Source: Paramarasmius palmivorus
Lineage: Eukaryota > Basidiomycota > Agaricomycetes > Agaricales > Marasmiaceae
NCBI GenBank assembly: GCA_037176845.1
Contig: JAYKXP010000005.1
Location: 434,001-498,000, forward strand
Length of the DNA stretch: 64,000 nucleotides
Reading direction: 5' to 3'
Shown in pieces: positions 32,559 to 44,427 of this stretch; the stretch's first letter is position 1; each line of letters opens with the position of its first letter. The translations under genes were made by a program, and so were the position numbers. A model generated the notes under the pieces. It was not told the origin of the DNA. It saw only the letters and a program-made list of their open reading frames with translations, and did no database searches.

Positions 32559-34494
32559 AAACCCCAATCGGATAATCCACGTCGTATTTCCCATCACATC
32601 TAGTACGGGGCTAAACCTGGTCAAACTTCTCTTCTGTATTCACAAGTCCTCGGGACCGCCCCACCCATGTCGACAACACGAGGCACTGAGGGATTTGCGT
32701 GTTCTTTTTCCTCCGCCTCTCCAGGAAATCTAATCATGGGTTTCCATCTCCTGTCAGCCATCATGATAATCTATTCCTGCACCACACTGGCACGACGCAA
32801 ACACGAGGCGAATTTGCAACTTTTAGGACAAGCTGGGAACCAGGAATCGGAAAAGCTTTGACTTTGAATTGCCGAGAGAAAGCTGTACCCTTTCGAGATC
32901 AGGTGCCACTGCTGTTACAGTTTCAATCTCGTTATTGTATTCTTGCTAGCGACGGAACTTGCAATCAGATAGCCTATCAGTAATTGTATTTTCTTCATCG
33001 AGAAATCGTACACTTTTTGTGGTTTCACTCTGGACCCTCGAGTCGTCCGACAAACGTTGTAGTTATTATCCTCGAGATACATTTTACCAAAGGTGGATAC
33101 TTACCGCGCCACTGTTCTAGGCAATCATCAATCAAAAGAACCACCTCGTGGAGAACGCGAGGCTTGGAGCTTGGAGTTTCCACGAAGGTAAAAAGTTGTA
33201 GATTGGTACCTGTTGGTACTGGGCAACCAGATCTACTGCTCATAAAAGTAGGAATATCGAACCATAGTTTGATTCCGAAAGTGTCAATTCGGCTTCCATA
33301 CAACGATCATATGTGCGATATATGACGAGGATGCTGAGATTTACGCAGCGACGGTAAGGTAATAGGGTCCTCATCCTTGTCGCCGCACACACAGTTGCGT
33401 ATCATTCTTGCTTGGGCGGCCGCAGTGAAAGGGGGTGGATAGGTAGTAACTATGACCTATTGACGACAGCTGTCCGCAGGTACCGGGCAGTTTAGACGAC
33501 CCGTCATCGCTACTTTAACTTGTTCTGGGATTTCATGAGGCATGAGGGGTCATTCATGAGGCGAGTAAGGCGGTCGTAACGGCGGCATCTTCTCAGAGGG
33601 TATTACAACCTTCAGGATGTGTCGAAGGAGTTTCCAGGCAAGCCATACCTTCTGGACCCATCCGGGTGGCACCTCACCTTGGTCTCAAAGGGTTCAGGAA
33701 TCACCAGAAGGTGCGTGTAGCAGTGTCAATTGGCAAACAGCTATTCCAAAACCCCGAGAGAATATTCGACACTTCTGCGGAAGCAATGGCATTCCTTCAG
33801 AGCAGATTATCGTAATAATTGCGCACGTCCGGGCAGATAGCTAATACATAGTAGGGTCGCCACCGGGTTGCTGGGACGTTATCGCTGAAACAAGAGGTAC
33901 AATCTTGGAGGGCCACGAGCTTCATTTGTTTGATGGAATCAGAGTTTTGGCATGCTAGTCCCTATTCATGGATACAGAGGTGCATGGAGCCATTGGAAAA
34001 AAAAAAATACATCTGAGCGTCTAGGACCGGGAAAACAAAGTTAAGCCAAGAATGTTAGTTTCAGCATTGGTCAAAGTGATTGGTCATACTTCGAGTAGGC
34101 CTTATGACTGAATATCCAGATATCTGTCAGTTGGAGACTATGGAGTGAGACGCAGTTTTGAGGAGCCTGATAGCAGTGCCACAGGGAAGCGTGACGATAC
34201 TCAGTAAGATGAAGAGCAGCACTCTAGTATTTATACTGAGCCAAGTAGATTCAAAGTTTCGGTGATCCCGTCCACAGCAGAGTTGAAATGGAGGGTTGAC
34301 GCGTTGCCGCTTGCAGGAAGGAACAAAGCTAAAAAAATTTTGAATCCCGGAAAAGTCGAAATGGAATGACGTCATACCTTGGGCCGAGCGCCTGTTTGTG
34401 TTTTTCCCTTTTTTCCCTTGCGGCATCAGCTGGACGGTCCCACAGCTGTATAAATACAGATTGCTTCTTTACTTTTTACTTCGTAGCCTGAGCC
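32559..34494. other. Long region without a supported gene
   Basis: Nearly 2 kb. Short open frames on both strands (for example 32984-33325 plus and 33025-33303 minus) overlap one another and match nothing I know. A 9-base A run lies near 33998-34007 and small direct repeats of CATGAGG near 33535-33560. It could hold 3' exons of the upstream gene, a lineage-specific gene, or decayed sequence. Confidence 0.35.
34449..34456 (+). promoter_or_regulatory. TATA box of VTA1
   Basis: TATAAATA 46 nt upstream of the VTA1 start codon, followed by a pyrimidine-rich stretch (gcttctttactttttacttcg) that fits a transcription start region. Confidence 0.6.
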
Positions 34495-36077
34495 ATGTTC
34501 AAGGTGCTCAATCTCCCACCAGTCCCCTCTCCGCTCAAGCTCATCACACCCTACCTTCAACGAGCCGACGAGCTGTATCAAAAGGAACCCGTCGTTGCTT
34601 ACTGGTGCACATACTATGCAGCTCAGACTGGTATATCGGTGAAAGCGAGGGATACGGCCTCTCGCGATTTCCTCTCGCAGCTTCTCGGAAAACTGGAGGA
34701 TATGAAGCAGGAGATTGGCCCTAACGATGCGATTGACATGGAGGCTGCCAGTGCGGCTTATGTCGAAAACTTCGCTCTCAAGGTCTTCGGTGCCGCCGAT
34801 AACGAGGACAGACGGGGGGGAAGCACTCGGTGAGCGCTCTTCGTTATGCTGCGCACTATCGATATCGTTGACTCACACATGTCCCAATCAGGTCTACTGC
34901 CAAAAAGTTCCTCGCCGCAGCGAATTTCCTCGAAGTCCTCAAAACCTTTCCAAAGACAGAAATCTCAGAATCTGTATGTTTCACAAAATCCAGCTCCGGA
35001 CTGAGTCTGACCCATCTGTAGGTCGAAGAAAAGGTTCGGTATGCCAAGTGGAAGGCAGCTGACATCGCCAAAGCCTTCCGAGAAGGCCGTAAGCCAACGC
35101 CAGGGCCAGCTGGCGGAGAGCCAATGGCCGACTTTGAATCCGAGACCGTTCCGACCCCAATAATCACCTCGAGCACGAGTATCTCTGAATCAATGACTTC
35201 ACCTAATCATGCACCATCTTCCTCGTCACCTAGTCGTTCTCCCAAACAATACTCGCCGCCTGCTATCAAAAGACCATCACCTCCCCCTGTAATAGAAGAC
35301 ATGCCTCCAGCGCAGCCTATTACACCGCCACGTCCAAACCTTGGTATCGATGGTCACACTTTTGATCCGACTTCACCAGGGAACTGGAGTACGGCTGCAA
35401 CGCCCGGTGCGACAACCGTCTCTGGTACACCCATGGAGGGTGTCAACAATACCAATCTCAACGCGTTCCCTGGCTTTCAACAAGGTGCTTGGACATCTTC
35501 ACCGCTAGCCGGTAAGACACGCGGAGGCCAGGCCTCAACGCACACGCGTGAAGGAAGCAATAGCAGCAACGGCTCAACGGAAAGTGCACGCACGAATGGT
35601 TCTGGTACGGGCAGGCAGAGAAAAGATAGCACTTCAACGAAGAAAGTGCACTTTTCTCCCACTGTTGGCGCCGGTCCGCCACCCACAGCTCCACCTCCGT
35701 TCGGAGTTTTCCCTCCGCCAAACGCTGCACATCCTACATCCATTTCACCTCCTCCTGCTTCATTCGATCCAGCTCTTCTTGGTTTTCAACCTTCTGCTGG
35801 TACAGTACCTCCACCACCGACTATCCAATCACAACTTCAACACAGCCATCATTCACCCGTACCTCCTCCACCGCCTCCATCTGCACCAATGTCTGGGCCT
35901 AAAACACCTACAGCAGTGTTCCCTCCCGAGCCTAAGCCGGTTGAGGTTGAGCTAACTCCGCAGGTCATTGCTAAAGCCCAGAAACATTGTCGATTTGCGA
36001 TTAGCGCGCTGGACTATGAGGATGCAGCTCAGGCTCGCAAAGAGCTGAGAGCCGCGCTAGCTGCGCTTGGCGAATGA
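34495..36077 (+). CDS. VTA1: VTA1 / LIP5, ESCRT-III-Vps4 regulator
   Basis: Exons 34495-34829, 34892-34973, 35022-36077, giving 490 aa. The N-terminal MIT-like domain is clear: LKLITPYLQRADELYQKEPV, VAYWCTYYAAQTGISVKARD, then YVENFALKVFGAADNEDR, and after the intron STAKKFLAAANFLEVLKTFP and VRYAKWKAADIAKAFREGRK. The C-terminal Vta1 dimerisation helices are also present: LTPQVIAKAQKHCRFAISAL, DYEDAAQARKELRAALAALG. Between them is a Pro/Ser-rich linker of about 270 aa, so the protein is longer than the yeast one (330 aa). VTA1 stimulates Vps4 disassembly of ESCRT-III in multivesicular body sorting. Confidence 0.93.
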
Positions 36078-36529
36078 ATGATGCCGTACGTTGGTTCCAA
36101 TCTTTCTTCTTGACGATCATTTAGGGATAGTTGGTGGATTCTGGAGTTGTTGCTATCGTTTTCTCGCTTCATTTGCTATGACCTATCGTTCAGCTGTCTT
36201 TACTTGCCGCGATCGCTCCTTGCCTACGGCAGGCCCAGGTGTCCTCCCTCGATGGATGGCAAGAGAAGTTTGATCGTTATTCTATGAAGTACTTGCTGTA
36301 TGATTATACTCTATGTACATGAGTACACTAAAGTGTCCTTGTCGTCCTATAATAATAACAATCTATGTTGTACGTTTTATTAGTGTGGAGTAGTCGTTTC
36401 CACAGTGGTATTCCTGTAAGTTCCAGTTATGGTAAGGTTGCAACGAGAATCCTATGAATCCTACGTCAATTCACATCAAACGAGATGTAAAAGGTGAAGT
36501 ACCACATACAGCATATCACGCCTCCTACA
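36078..36529. other. Convergent intergenic region
   Basis: About 450 nt between the 3' ends of VTA1 and the arrestin gene. T-rich, with no coding content seen; both polyadenylation regions are expected here. Confidence 0.5.
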
Positions 36530-39135
36530 TCATAGCGGTCCACTCGCCTCCACAACTCGCTCAGCTGCCCTCGTCCTTTCCTCAAGCTGACGAATTCTAT
36601 CTCTCACAGACCCCGAAGCCGTAGGAAGTTCTCCTTTCATGGGATAATCACTGGTATTCGCACGTAGACCCACCAATTCCGCACGTGGATTTGGCAAGGC
36701 AGACATCGTATGAGCTCTGGTACGTCCAGGACGCGTAATCAATGAAGAATGTGATGGAGAAGGAGGAACATGATGAAATTGCGCGACATAGTGTTCATAT
36801 TCGAGCTGTGCAACGCGTTGGGCTAGGGGGCCAGTATTGCCTTTTTCCTCGAGAGGCGAATCAGACGGAGTGGTGTATGGAGTCTCCGTGCCATCATCCT
36901 CGCTGGCACTACCGGAAGACGCGTCTGAATGAGGTCGCGTGACCACTGTAGACTTGAGACGAGGTCGAGGTCCAAAGGTACGACTTCCTAGACGTTGTTG
37001 TTCATAGAGGTCGGGAACTGTCTGTGAGGATCTGAGGATGTCATCTTCAATCGGGGATTGCATATAATCTTCCTCGAAATGCTCGATTTCATCGGGTATC
37101 TCGTTTCTTGGTCTAAAGTACGACCCCATAGTAGAACTACGCGTGCGTAGGGTATCCGAGGCATATCCTGAACTAGAAGTCTCTATGCTCAGTCTCGTAG
37201 ATGCGATCGAAGGTGTCCGTCTAACAACTTCTGTTCTCTTTTCCGCAGTCACAGTTTCGGTACGTTCTTCGTTCGTATGACCTAGAGCCTTGCTTTCCTC
37301 CAGTTTCTGTTGAACACGCTGAGAGAACGTAGAATGACGTGAGTGTCTTTGCGTGGGGGTTCCGTAGTGGCTAGAACGTGCACTAGATTCCCTGGAATGA
37401 GGAGATACGAGTGACTCTTCCGTATCCTCATACGAGTCAGCGCGTTCGACGTCAATAGTAAGTGTCTCGCTATGTGTTTCCAGCGCGTTTCGACCAATAT
37501 CCGCTAACCCATCCTGTACCGACGCGTAATAGAGGTCCGAGAACCGTCGACCGTGTTCTGCGTATTTGGCGTCAACTGCCATGTGCGCAAGAGTACGCTG
37601 AACAAAGTCATCGTCGTCTTCCGGACTCGGAAAATCTCCGAGAATAGGCTGTTCGTCCTCCAGATCCTCGCCAGCTTGGTATGCGATCTGGTCTTCTTCC
37701 GGTAGAACCGCATCCTCGCTACCAGTCCGATCGTACTCAAGCGACTGGCGAGCACTAGGTGGACAAATGAGTGGAGCATACAGGAACTCGCGGTAATCGG
37801 AATCAAGGGACATTAAGTTTTCGTGTAGCGTGGGGAAGGTTGGTGGAGGATCGATGGAGAAAAAGTTGATGATAGTGATCGGCAAGGTAACATGAAGGTC
37901 AGATGCGAGAGGACCAGCACTTACACCCACGCGAAGGGTGTACTCGACCTGAACAAGCTGTGACTTTTCGATCGATAAAGCGTCCGAAGGAATGAGGAGT
38001 AAATGCGAGAACTCGAGTGTTTCGTCACTGTCGACGCCAGTCCACCATCCTTTAGCACTAGCGTGTCCACGTGCACCCCGGTGTCCCATTTCTAGAGTGG
38101 ATTCTGCTACTGGTTTGTGAACGGGTGTAGGTTCGTGGTATGACTCGTCTGAATCAGCAGCTTTGAATATAGTAGTGGAGCGAACCAACGTCAATGTTAC
38201 ACTCTTGATCGTTTTCTTGCTATGGTTGGTGATCTTGACCTTGACTGGGCACTGCTGGCCTGCTACCCAGTAGCGACGGTGCATGGCAGCAACAAGGGTG
38301 ACTTGACCATTACCGCCCATGAAAAGGGATTTCGATGACGTAGCTTGAACGGGTTCACGAGAAGGAGAGAGGACAGAAGAAGGATTGAGGCGAGGCCAAA
38401 CTTCGCAGTCGCGATAAAAATGAGCGATAGAGCGTTTATCGGTTTCGCGTTCCTTGACCTTGATGGAGCTTGTGATGACCGTTAGCGTGGAAACCGGTGA
38501 ACAGACTCGGTCACCTACAACATTACAATATACCGCACGGCAGCACCACCGTGAGGGGTAATCACACCTTTGGCATTCCCAAATTGACCGGCAGGTGGTA
38601 AGAACATCGAGAAGGGGAATGCATATATTCCGTCTTTGGCTTCACAGAATCCTTCGTTGTCTGGTATCGAATCAAGAAGGCTAGCAGAATTCGGCGCGAT
38701 ATCGAGCAGAGGAGCGGATTGCTGATAGAAAAGATGACGATGTGCTTCGTTCTGGATGCTTTCAAAGCCGATAACACGTATCTTTCCGCCTGAAACCATA
38801 ACCATTCCCTCGTCCTTGGAACGTTTTCGAATGCGGAGTTTGACCACGCCATTGACGTATCCTCCTTGGCAGCACACATATCTCTCCAGAATCAAGTCCA
38901 CTTCGACGCGAGCACGAGATTTCGCTTGTTCTAGGACGGTTGTATCTGTAGGCGAGTCGAAACGAGAGTCATCCTGTAAGAGTGATGCACCTGGTTTGAG
39001 ACGAGAATGTGCATTTCCTAGAGCAACTTTGAGTTCTGCAGCGTTTCTGGCAGGACTGGCACCAGAGCTGAGTAAAGTTCCATGACGTGAAAGAGCAGAT
39101 TTTCCATCAAGAGGATTGTCGTCGAACATCGTCAT
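36530..39135 (-). CDS. Alpha-arrestin-domain protein
   Basis: Exons 38519-39135 and 36530-38468, giving about 851 aa. The arrestin N-domain starts VEVDLILERYVCCQGGYVNG, then VVKLRIRKRSKD and GGKIRVIGFESIQNEAHRHL, and ends in KDGIYAFPFSMFLP. The intron gtaggt...acaag joins RYIVMF to SIKVKERETDKRSIAHFYRD. The C-domain follows: QVTLVAAMHRRYWVAGQQCP, VKVKITNHSKKTIKSVTLTL, then LEFSHLLLIP, VEYTLRVGVS, LHVTLPITIINF. The last 350 residues are disordered, rich in Ser/Arg/Glu. Alpha-arrestins recruit Nedd4-type ubiquitin ligases to transporters; I see no clear PPxY motif. A strong donor/acceptor pair upstream (about 39291 to 39236) suggests a spliced 5' leader. An in-frame ATG at 39231 is an alternative start. 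Confidence 0.75.
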
Positions 39136-40141
39136 GGTGAGAGAGTAAAGAGCGGCTAAGCGCCGATACGCTTGGACCGGGCCGCGGAGAGGACAAAAGC
39201 GGTGTGAACGGATGGAGTAAAAAATGCGCAAAGAACTGATTGAAAGCCTCGATCAGCCTCATGTTTTTGCTCAGCCACTGATTCGACTCACGATCACCTC
39301 GAAGAGGAAGGAGGACCCTCTATACATCTTCTGCTCAGCTTTATACGGTACAACAATGCGCTCGCAGTCATACCTGGGTAACTTGGCTCGCAATCGAAGT
39401 TCTTTCAAAGCTATCGAAGACTCTTTGCTCATGGACATGGACATCAAGCTGTGCGCGTCGCGACTTGGGATTAAGGCGCCCTTTGACACCATCTGCGGCG
39501 TATCATGGGAGCTGTGGACACCTTTACGCTTGGACACACTAGGAATGGGATATCTTTTGTCATAGGTCAGGGGAAGGACCCGAAGAAGACGCGTTAGTTG
39601 GGGTCGGGACTCGGACGTTGGAAGCACAGAGATACGCGACTATTACGCCCAATCACCTCGAATCCTTTGTTTTTTCATCACGGAAAATTCATCTCGTCGG
39701 TACGCTCTGCGATCCCTGCAAGTTCATTGTATTTTCCTCTGACATCCGCCGCCGCAACTAGCGGTCTTGAGCCTTGCAGGCAACATGCAGGGTTCATCCG
39801 AGGACGAGATAAAGTACGCCACTCGTCATCGGATGTGATGACCCGCGTTGTGATATGAAATGTGACAATGTGAAAGGGCCAAGGGTGTGCAAGTTACGAA
39901 TGGGGACATGGCCATCTTCACATGAACCAAATTTGGTAACTCTTTGTGATAATAACGAGGGTCAGAGCCTCATTGCTTTCATGCATGTGCTATTAGAGGA
40001 GGGTTGTTTGCATTCCACCACAAACAGGAGAAGACGGAAAATGGCTATAAATCCCTGGGCCACTCATCAGGTCCCGGCACTATCGACTCCAGTTTCAACT
40101 CCAGTTCAAAAGCCTCTTTGCTATTCTCCTCTGCCTGCCAG
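39136..40141. other. Divergent intergenic region with possible spliced leader
   Basis: About 1 kb between divergent genes. A minus-strand open frame (39271-39627) ends in a good gtgagt donor near 39291, and an acceptor (caatcag) lies 55 nt further on. The joined frame does not match the arrestin frame. It may be a 5'UTR exon of the arrestin gene. No protein family is recognised. Confidence 0.35.
40046..40052 (+). promoter_or_regulatory. TATA box of the HMG-box gene
   Basis: TATAAAT 96 nt upstream of the start codon at 40142. Confidence 0.5.
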
Positions 40142-41577
40142 ATGAATCCATCATCCTCGCCAGGTGTGTTATCTTGCTTTGTCTTCTCACTCTTCACATT
40201 CGCTGATCTTTTTTTTCTCGGAAGTTGTTGATTACACTTGCAACTTTACACCGTCTATAGTGTCTGTCCCCTTGGACCAATCACCTCCATCGCCACTCTC
40301 AGTCGACTTGAGAACTTTTCCGTCTCCAGGACCGACCCTTTTCTCCCCAGTCGAGTTCTCACCTTCAACGGCACCCGAACCTTTGCCTCCGACCACCACC
40401 ACTACGCGCCGGGGTGATCCATCGCGTATCCCTCGACCTCGTAATGCCTTCATGATCTTCCGCTCACATACGCTCGCCCAGCGCTCCCTGTTACCAAAAT
40501 CCGTCGAACATGACCACCGCCACATATCCCGTATCATTGCACATCTGTGGTCTGCTCTTCCTGAACCTGAGAAGAATGTCTACCGAGCACAGGCAGACAG
40601 GGAGAAGGTAGAACACATGCGCAAGTATCCCAACTACCGTTTCGAACCAACTATGGGCAAGTACAAGCGGAGGAGAAACGTGAAGCGGAACAGTGATGAG
40701 GACTTGGAGAGATGCAAGAGGGTCGCAGAGTTTTTGATGGCCGGGAAGAGAGGCGAAGACCTTGATCGTGCCGTCAAGGATCTCCCCAATGCTGAAGACG
40801 CGCCGCCAAGGTTGAATATCCCGACAAAGAGGAGAGGACGAAGAAGTGCTGTTCCCAAGCAGCCGACGTCGCCTAGCGAGGCTTCTTCATCCTCCACCTC
40901 TTCTTCTCCTGCTTCAACCTCTACCTTATCTTTACTCTCTACTCCAGCGCTATCAACGCCGGCTATCAGCCCCAGTCCTCTCATACATGGCTGGGTACCA
41001 CCTAGTGGTGAGCCGGAGACGGTTGACATTGGGCCAGTCTTCTTGAGCCCACTGTTACCTCCTGACAACAGCCCAGACGCAGATTTTGTACGTGTGCTGT
41101 ATCTTGTCCATCATCCTTCTCTTACCCTTTGCTATTTAGGTCAATGTCCCTCTGATGGACTCGCTGCAACCGCCTCCCGATCACTCCTCGCTATGGCAAC
41201 TAGACAACCTGTCTATCACCGACCCCTACTATTCTACGCCTCATCTGGTGATCCCATCGAGCTCAAGTCCTCAGCTCTACTACGATGGTGGCGTATACGA
41301 TCAAGCTCAACCCCTCAGCTTCAATTATGAGGTGACGAACGCATCTCAGTCCTCGTCTCCTTCGCCTTATCAAGCTCCCAACAATCTCTATCCCAACACC
41401 CTTTCGTTGTACAACATGGAACCTGCTGTACCCTTTGTTGTCGGAGATGAGCAGATGCCCATCTCGTACTCTCTCGAGCCCGTTGGTTGGAATCAGGTCT
41501 TATACCTGAACCCAGCCATGCTCGAAGTAGGAATGGGCAACATCGATGAAGAGCCAGGATGTCTACCCCCGGCATGA
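40142..41577 (+). CDS. HMG-box (MATA_HMG-type) transcription factor
   Basis: Exons 40142-40163 (22 nt), 40225-41087, 41140-41577, giving 440 aa. It starts MNPSSSPVVDYTCNFTPSIV. The HMG box at about residues 85-155 reads RIPRPRNAFMIFRSHTLAQR, then HDHRHISRIIAHLWSALPEP and EKNVYRAQADREKVEHMRKY, closing PNYRFEPTMGKYKRRR. PRPxNAFxxFR and KYPNYRF are the signature of sequence-specific HMG factors (MATA_HMG/SOX-like) of fungi. The C-terminal part is Ser/Pro/Tyr-rich and likely an activation domain. No homeodomain genes are next to it, so there is no reason to call it a mating-type locus. It probably acts in development or mating control. Confidence 0.85.
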
Positions 41578-41918
41578 TCTTCAAAATTCTATGGACTTTT
41601 CGCTTTCTGTTTTCTCCCCATTGGCTGGATATCATCTATGATTTACTCAACGCGCTGGACATTTAATCTCTTCGGTCGTGCCGTCCTTACCTATTTCGCT
41701 TTGCATTCACCATGTAGCTAGTATTTGATTTATACCTCCCCTTTCTGTTTTCTATGTAGCTTTATATCCACTCGACTTCTAGCAGGACTTTTTATGACGT
41801 TTCTTCTTCGCTTGGTCGGAATCAATATCAATTGAACGGTATCCCTTGCACAACAGTTGTACATAGCTTGTCTGTTCAATAATTGACACTTGTACAGCAA
41901 AGATTCTCCTCAAAGCCC

Positions 41919-42929
41919 TCACAGACATCCATCTATCAAGACAGTCAGCTCTATACAGCAAAGTGTCCATCAAAAAACCCGCCAACTCACTAGGTACCGA
42001 CTGCCCCGCCGAGTTTACCTTACTCTTCAAATTGTTCGACGAACACAAGAGCCCCCTAACGAAAGCCTGCGCAACAACATTTGCCGCCGTGGGTGAAGTG
42101 TGTGTCTGGTCATTCGGGAAATAGGTGTTGACTGTCGACTGTCCAATCCTGTTATATGCCTGTGCGACGTATGCGTAGTGATCGATATAGCTGGCTCCAG
42201 TACGGCTTGCGGAAGTCTTGGCGTATTCGACAAAGCGAGGGCCTGCACTGATTGAGTTGCCTGTCCAGTAGTTGCTCGGTGTTTGAGAGGAAACGATGGG
42301 AATGGCGCCTTTAGCTTTGAAGGCGTTCACGGCGTTTTGGATGTAGTAAGGGTATGTATGAATGACGATTTGGCTTCCGCTATGAGATAGGTTGTGGGTT
42401 TCAATACGATTAATATCGCAGCTTGACGGAAAGACATACGAAGAAGTAGTCACAGTAGCGGTCGTATCATATCCATCGCCGTACGCACACTGACGTCCGT
42501 TATCAGTGTTGCCGGACAATCCATCGTTATGTCCGAATTCAATCACTAAAGCGAGCGAGATCAGTGTTCTTGCTAAAGAACTTGAGAAGAAATGGAGTCA
42601 ATGCTAACCGACGTAATCTCCTGATTTGACCGTGTTGATCAAGGTGTTGAATCGTCCCTCGTCCGTGTAACTTCGGGAACTCCTGCCAGCGATCGCCGAG
42701 TTGACCACAGGAATGCTCAGGTATTGCTGTAGATACTGTCCCCAGCCTAGCAGGTTTCCAGGTCAGCTGGGTAGTGAAAGCATCGAAGAAACACACCGTC
42801 AGTGCCGGAACCACCTCCATTCCTGGCCATGGTGGAGTCTCCGGCGAGGTAGACAGTTTGACCTAAAACGGTGGAGCACACGGCGGCGATTATCAAGGCA
42901 AAAGTGAGCATGGTGGTACCAGATGGCAT
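41919..42929 (-). CDS. SGNH/GDSL esterase, rhamnogalacturonan acetylesterase-like (copy 1)
   Basis: Exons 42797-42929, 42609-42746, 42440-42545, 41991-42379, 41919-41932 (14 nt), giving 259 aa. A signal peptide ([17 protein letters not shown], mature from QTVYLAGDS) implies secretion. SGNH blocks: GDSTMA (catalytic Ser), [20 protein letters not shown] (Asn), and [10 protein letters not shown] (Asp, His). The last 14 nt exon completes [13 protein letters not shown]. The 60 nt intron 42380-42439 is in frame and stop-free, so reading through is possible on paper, but paralogue 2 has an intron at the same place. Such enzymes remove acetyl groups from the pectin rhamnogalacturonan backbone. The start may instead be the ATG at 42911. 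Confidence 0.88.
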
Positions 42930-43383
42930 TCGAACATTCCCTGAACACGCATCCTTTAAAGTGGGGAAAGGGACTTATGGATACATAGCGGTCCGGGAGA
43001 AAAAATGTCGGTAAAAATTCTAGGCACATGCCCCCAAGAACTTTGCATGAGTCTAAACGGTTCCTGAAGAGACATTTTTATCAACAAAAGAAGTCGCGTC
43101 TGATCGCAGAACCACGTACCAGCATGGAGTGTTCAACGCCGATATAAAAGCGAATCATGGTGAGCGTGAAAATAGACGTGTTTTGAAGCCTTGTGTGCAC
43201 GGAGACGTCGGTTGCAACATTGGGTACTTGGGTCATGCTTAATCTGAGCATATGGCTACTCTTGACTATCGAACATTCTGACCGATATATTGGCGAAAGC
43301 AAGCTCGAATTTGAAATTTCAGATGGTACGGATGGAGTATCGAAACTACCGAGCAGAACATTCCCCAGTCTCATCAGTTAACC
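42930..43383. other. Intergenic region between the tandem esterases
   Basis: About 450 nt. It should carry the promoter of copy 1 and the 3' end of copy 2. No other feature seen. Confidence 0.5.
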
Positions 43384-44427
43384 TTACAAGCAACCGTCTA
43401 TTGGGTGAAAATTAGCACTAGCCATAGAGACTGTCTGAGACGACTTACTAGGCACTGATTGACCAGCTGAGTTGACCTTGCTCTTTAGGGCACTTGAGCC
43501 GCAGAGTAGACCCCTGACGAAGGCCTCAGCTTGTACCTACTCGTATCATGAGTACGCGAAATTTGACCCGGATGATGATTGGTATGTAACTTGCCTTGGC
43601 ACCAGCGGAGTTCGTGTGGAGGTGGTCGTTAGGGAACATGGTGCTGGTCGTAGCCTGTCCCAGCTTAGTGAAAGCCTGAGCTCCGTACGCGTTGTGGTCG
43701 ACATAAACAATATTTTTGCGGGTTCCGATACTCTTTGCATAATCAACGAAACGACCTCCGGTACCAACTTTGCCATTGGCCCAATCATTCGTGCAGGTAT
43801 AGGAGGAAATAATGGGAGTAGCCCCTTTCGCGGCGATAGCTGTTATGGCGTTCTCGATGTAGTATGCAAAGCTATGAATGAGGATCTGCCTCCCACTATA
43901 CATATAAGAGCATTGAGAACGAAGAAACGTGTTACAAGAAGTTCAGCTCACTCTGAGGTTGTCACTGTTGCTGTGATGTCATATCCATCACCGACTGCAC
44001 TTTGCTTTCCATTGTCGACTGCACCAGCAGATACGTCGTTGTGACCGAATTCAATGACCACAAAGTCGCCAGCTTTCACCTGACTGATGAGGGAATCGAA
44101 CCTGCAACGGTGTTACTTTATCTTTGGCACTTTAACGAAGATGCGAAGTCACCTTCCGGACTCTGTGTATGAACGAGAGCTAGTTCCACCGACTGCCAAG
44201 TTCACAACAGGTATGTTGAGGTAATTCCCAAAGAAAACACCCCATCCTAAATAGAAAAATTATCAGTATTATTATTACGATGGCGAGGTGTGTAATAAAA
44301 TCTACGTACCTTGTTGCGTGTCACTGTACTTGGCCATTGTAGAGTCACCCGCAAGATACACCGTTTGACAGGTGACCAAGCTAATGAGCGAGAAGGCAGT
44401 TGCAAGTCTGAAGGATGTGAGACGCAT
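43384..44427 (-). CDS. SGNH/GDSL esterase, rhamnogalacturonan acetylesterase-like (copy 2)
   Basis: Exons 44310-44427, 44153-44246, 43952-44101, 43595-43895, 43449-43536, 43384-43397 (14 nt), giving 254 aa. A signal peptide (MRLTSFRLATAFSLISLVTC) precedes [19 protein letters not shown]. Other SGNH blocks are [25 protein letters not shown], and FPNDHLHTNSAG (Asp, His). The fourth intron (43537-43594) has a GC donor, AAG/gcaagt; without it the conserved [20 protein letters not shown] is lost. The last exon ends in the same VPNGCL as copy 1. The two copies are tandem, in the same orientation, and clearly paralogous. Likely secreted, for pectin deacetylation. Confidence 0.88.

Noticed and set aside
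33025..33303. Minus-strand ORF of 92 codons as a gene
   Set aside because: It looks partly protein-like but has no start context, splice partners or known motif; a plus-strand ORF overlaps it completely.
35458..35955. Additional open frames in the VTA1 linker on both strands
   Set aside because: Proline-rich coding sequence is open in several frames; only the frame joined to the conserved ends is real.
40142..41577. Mating-type (MAT) locus
   Set aside because: HMG-box factors are common in mushrooms, where mating loci carry homeodomain or pheromone/receptor genes; none are present here.
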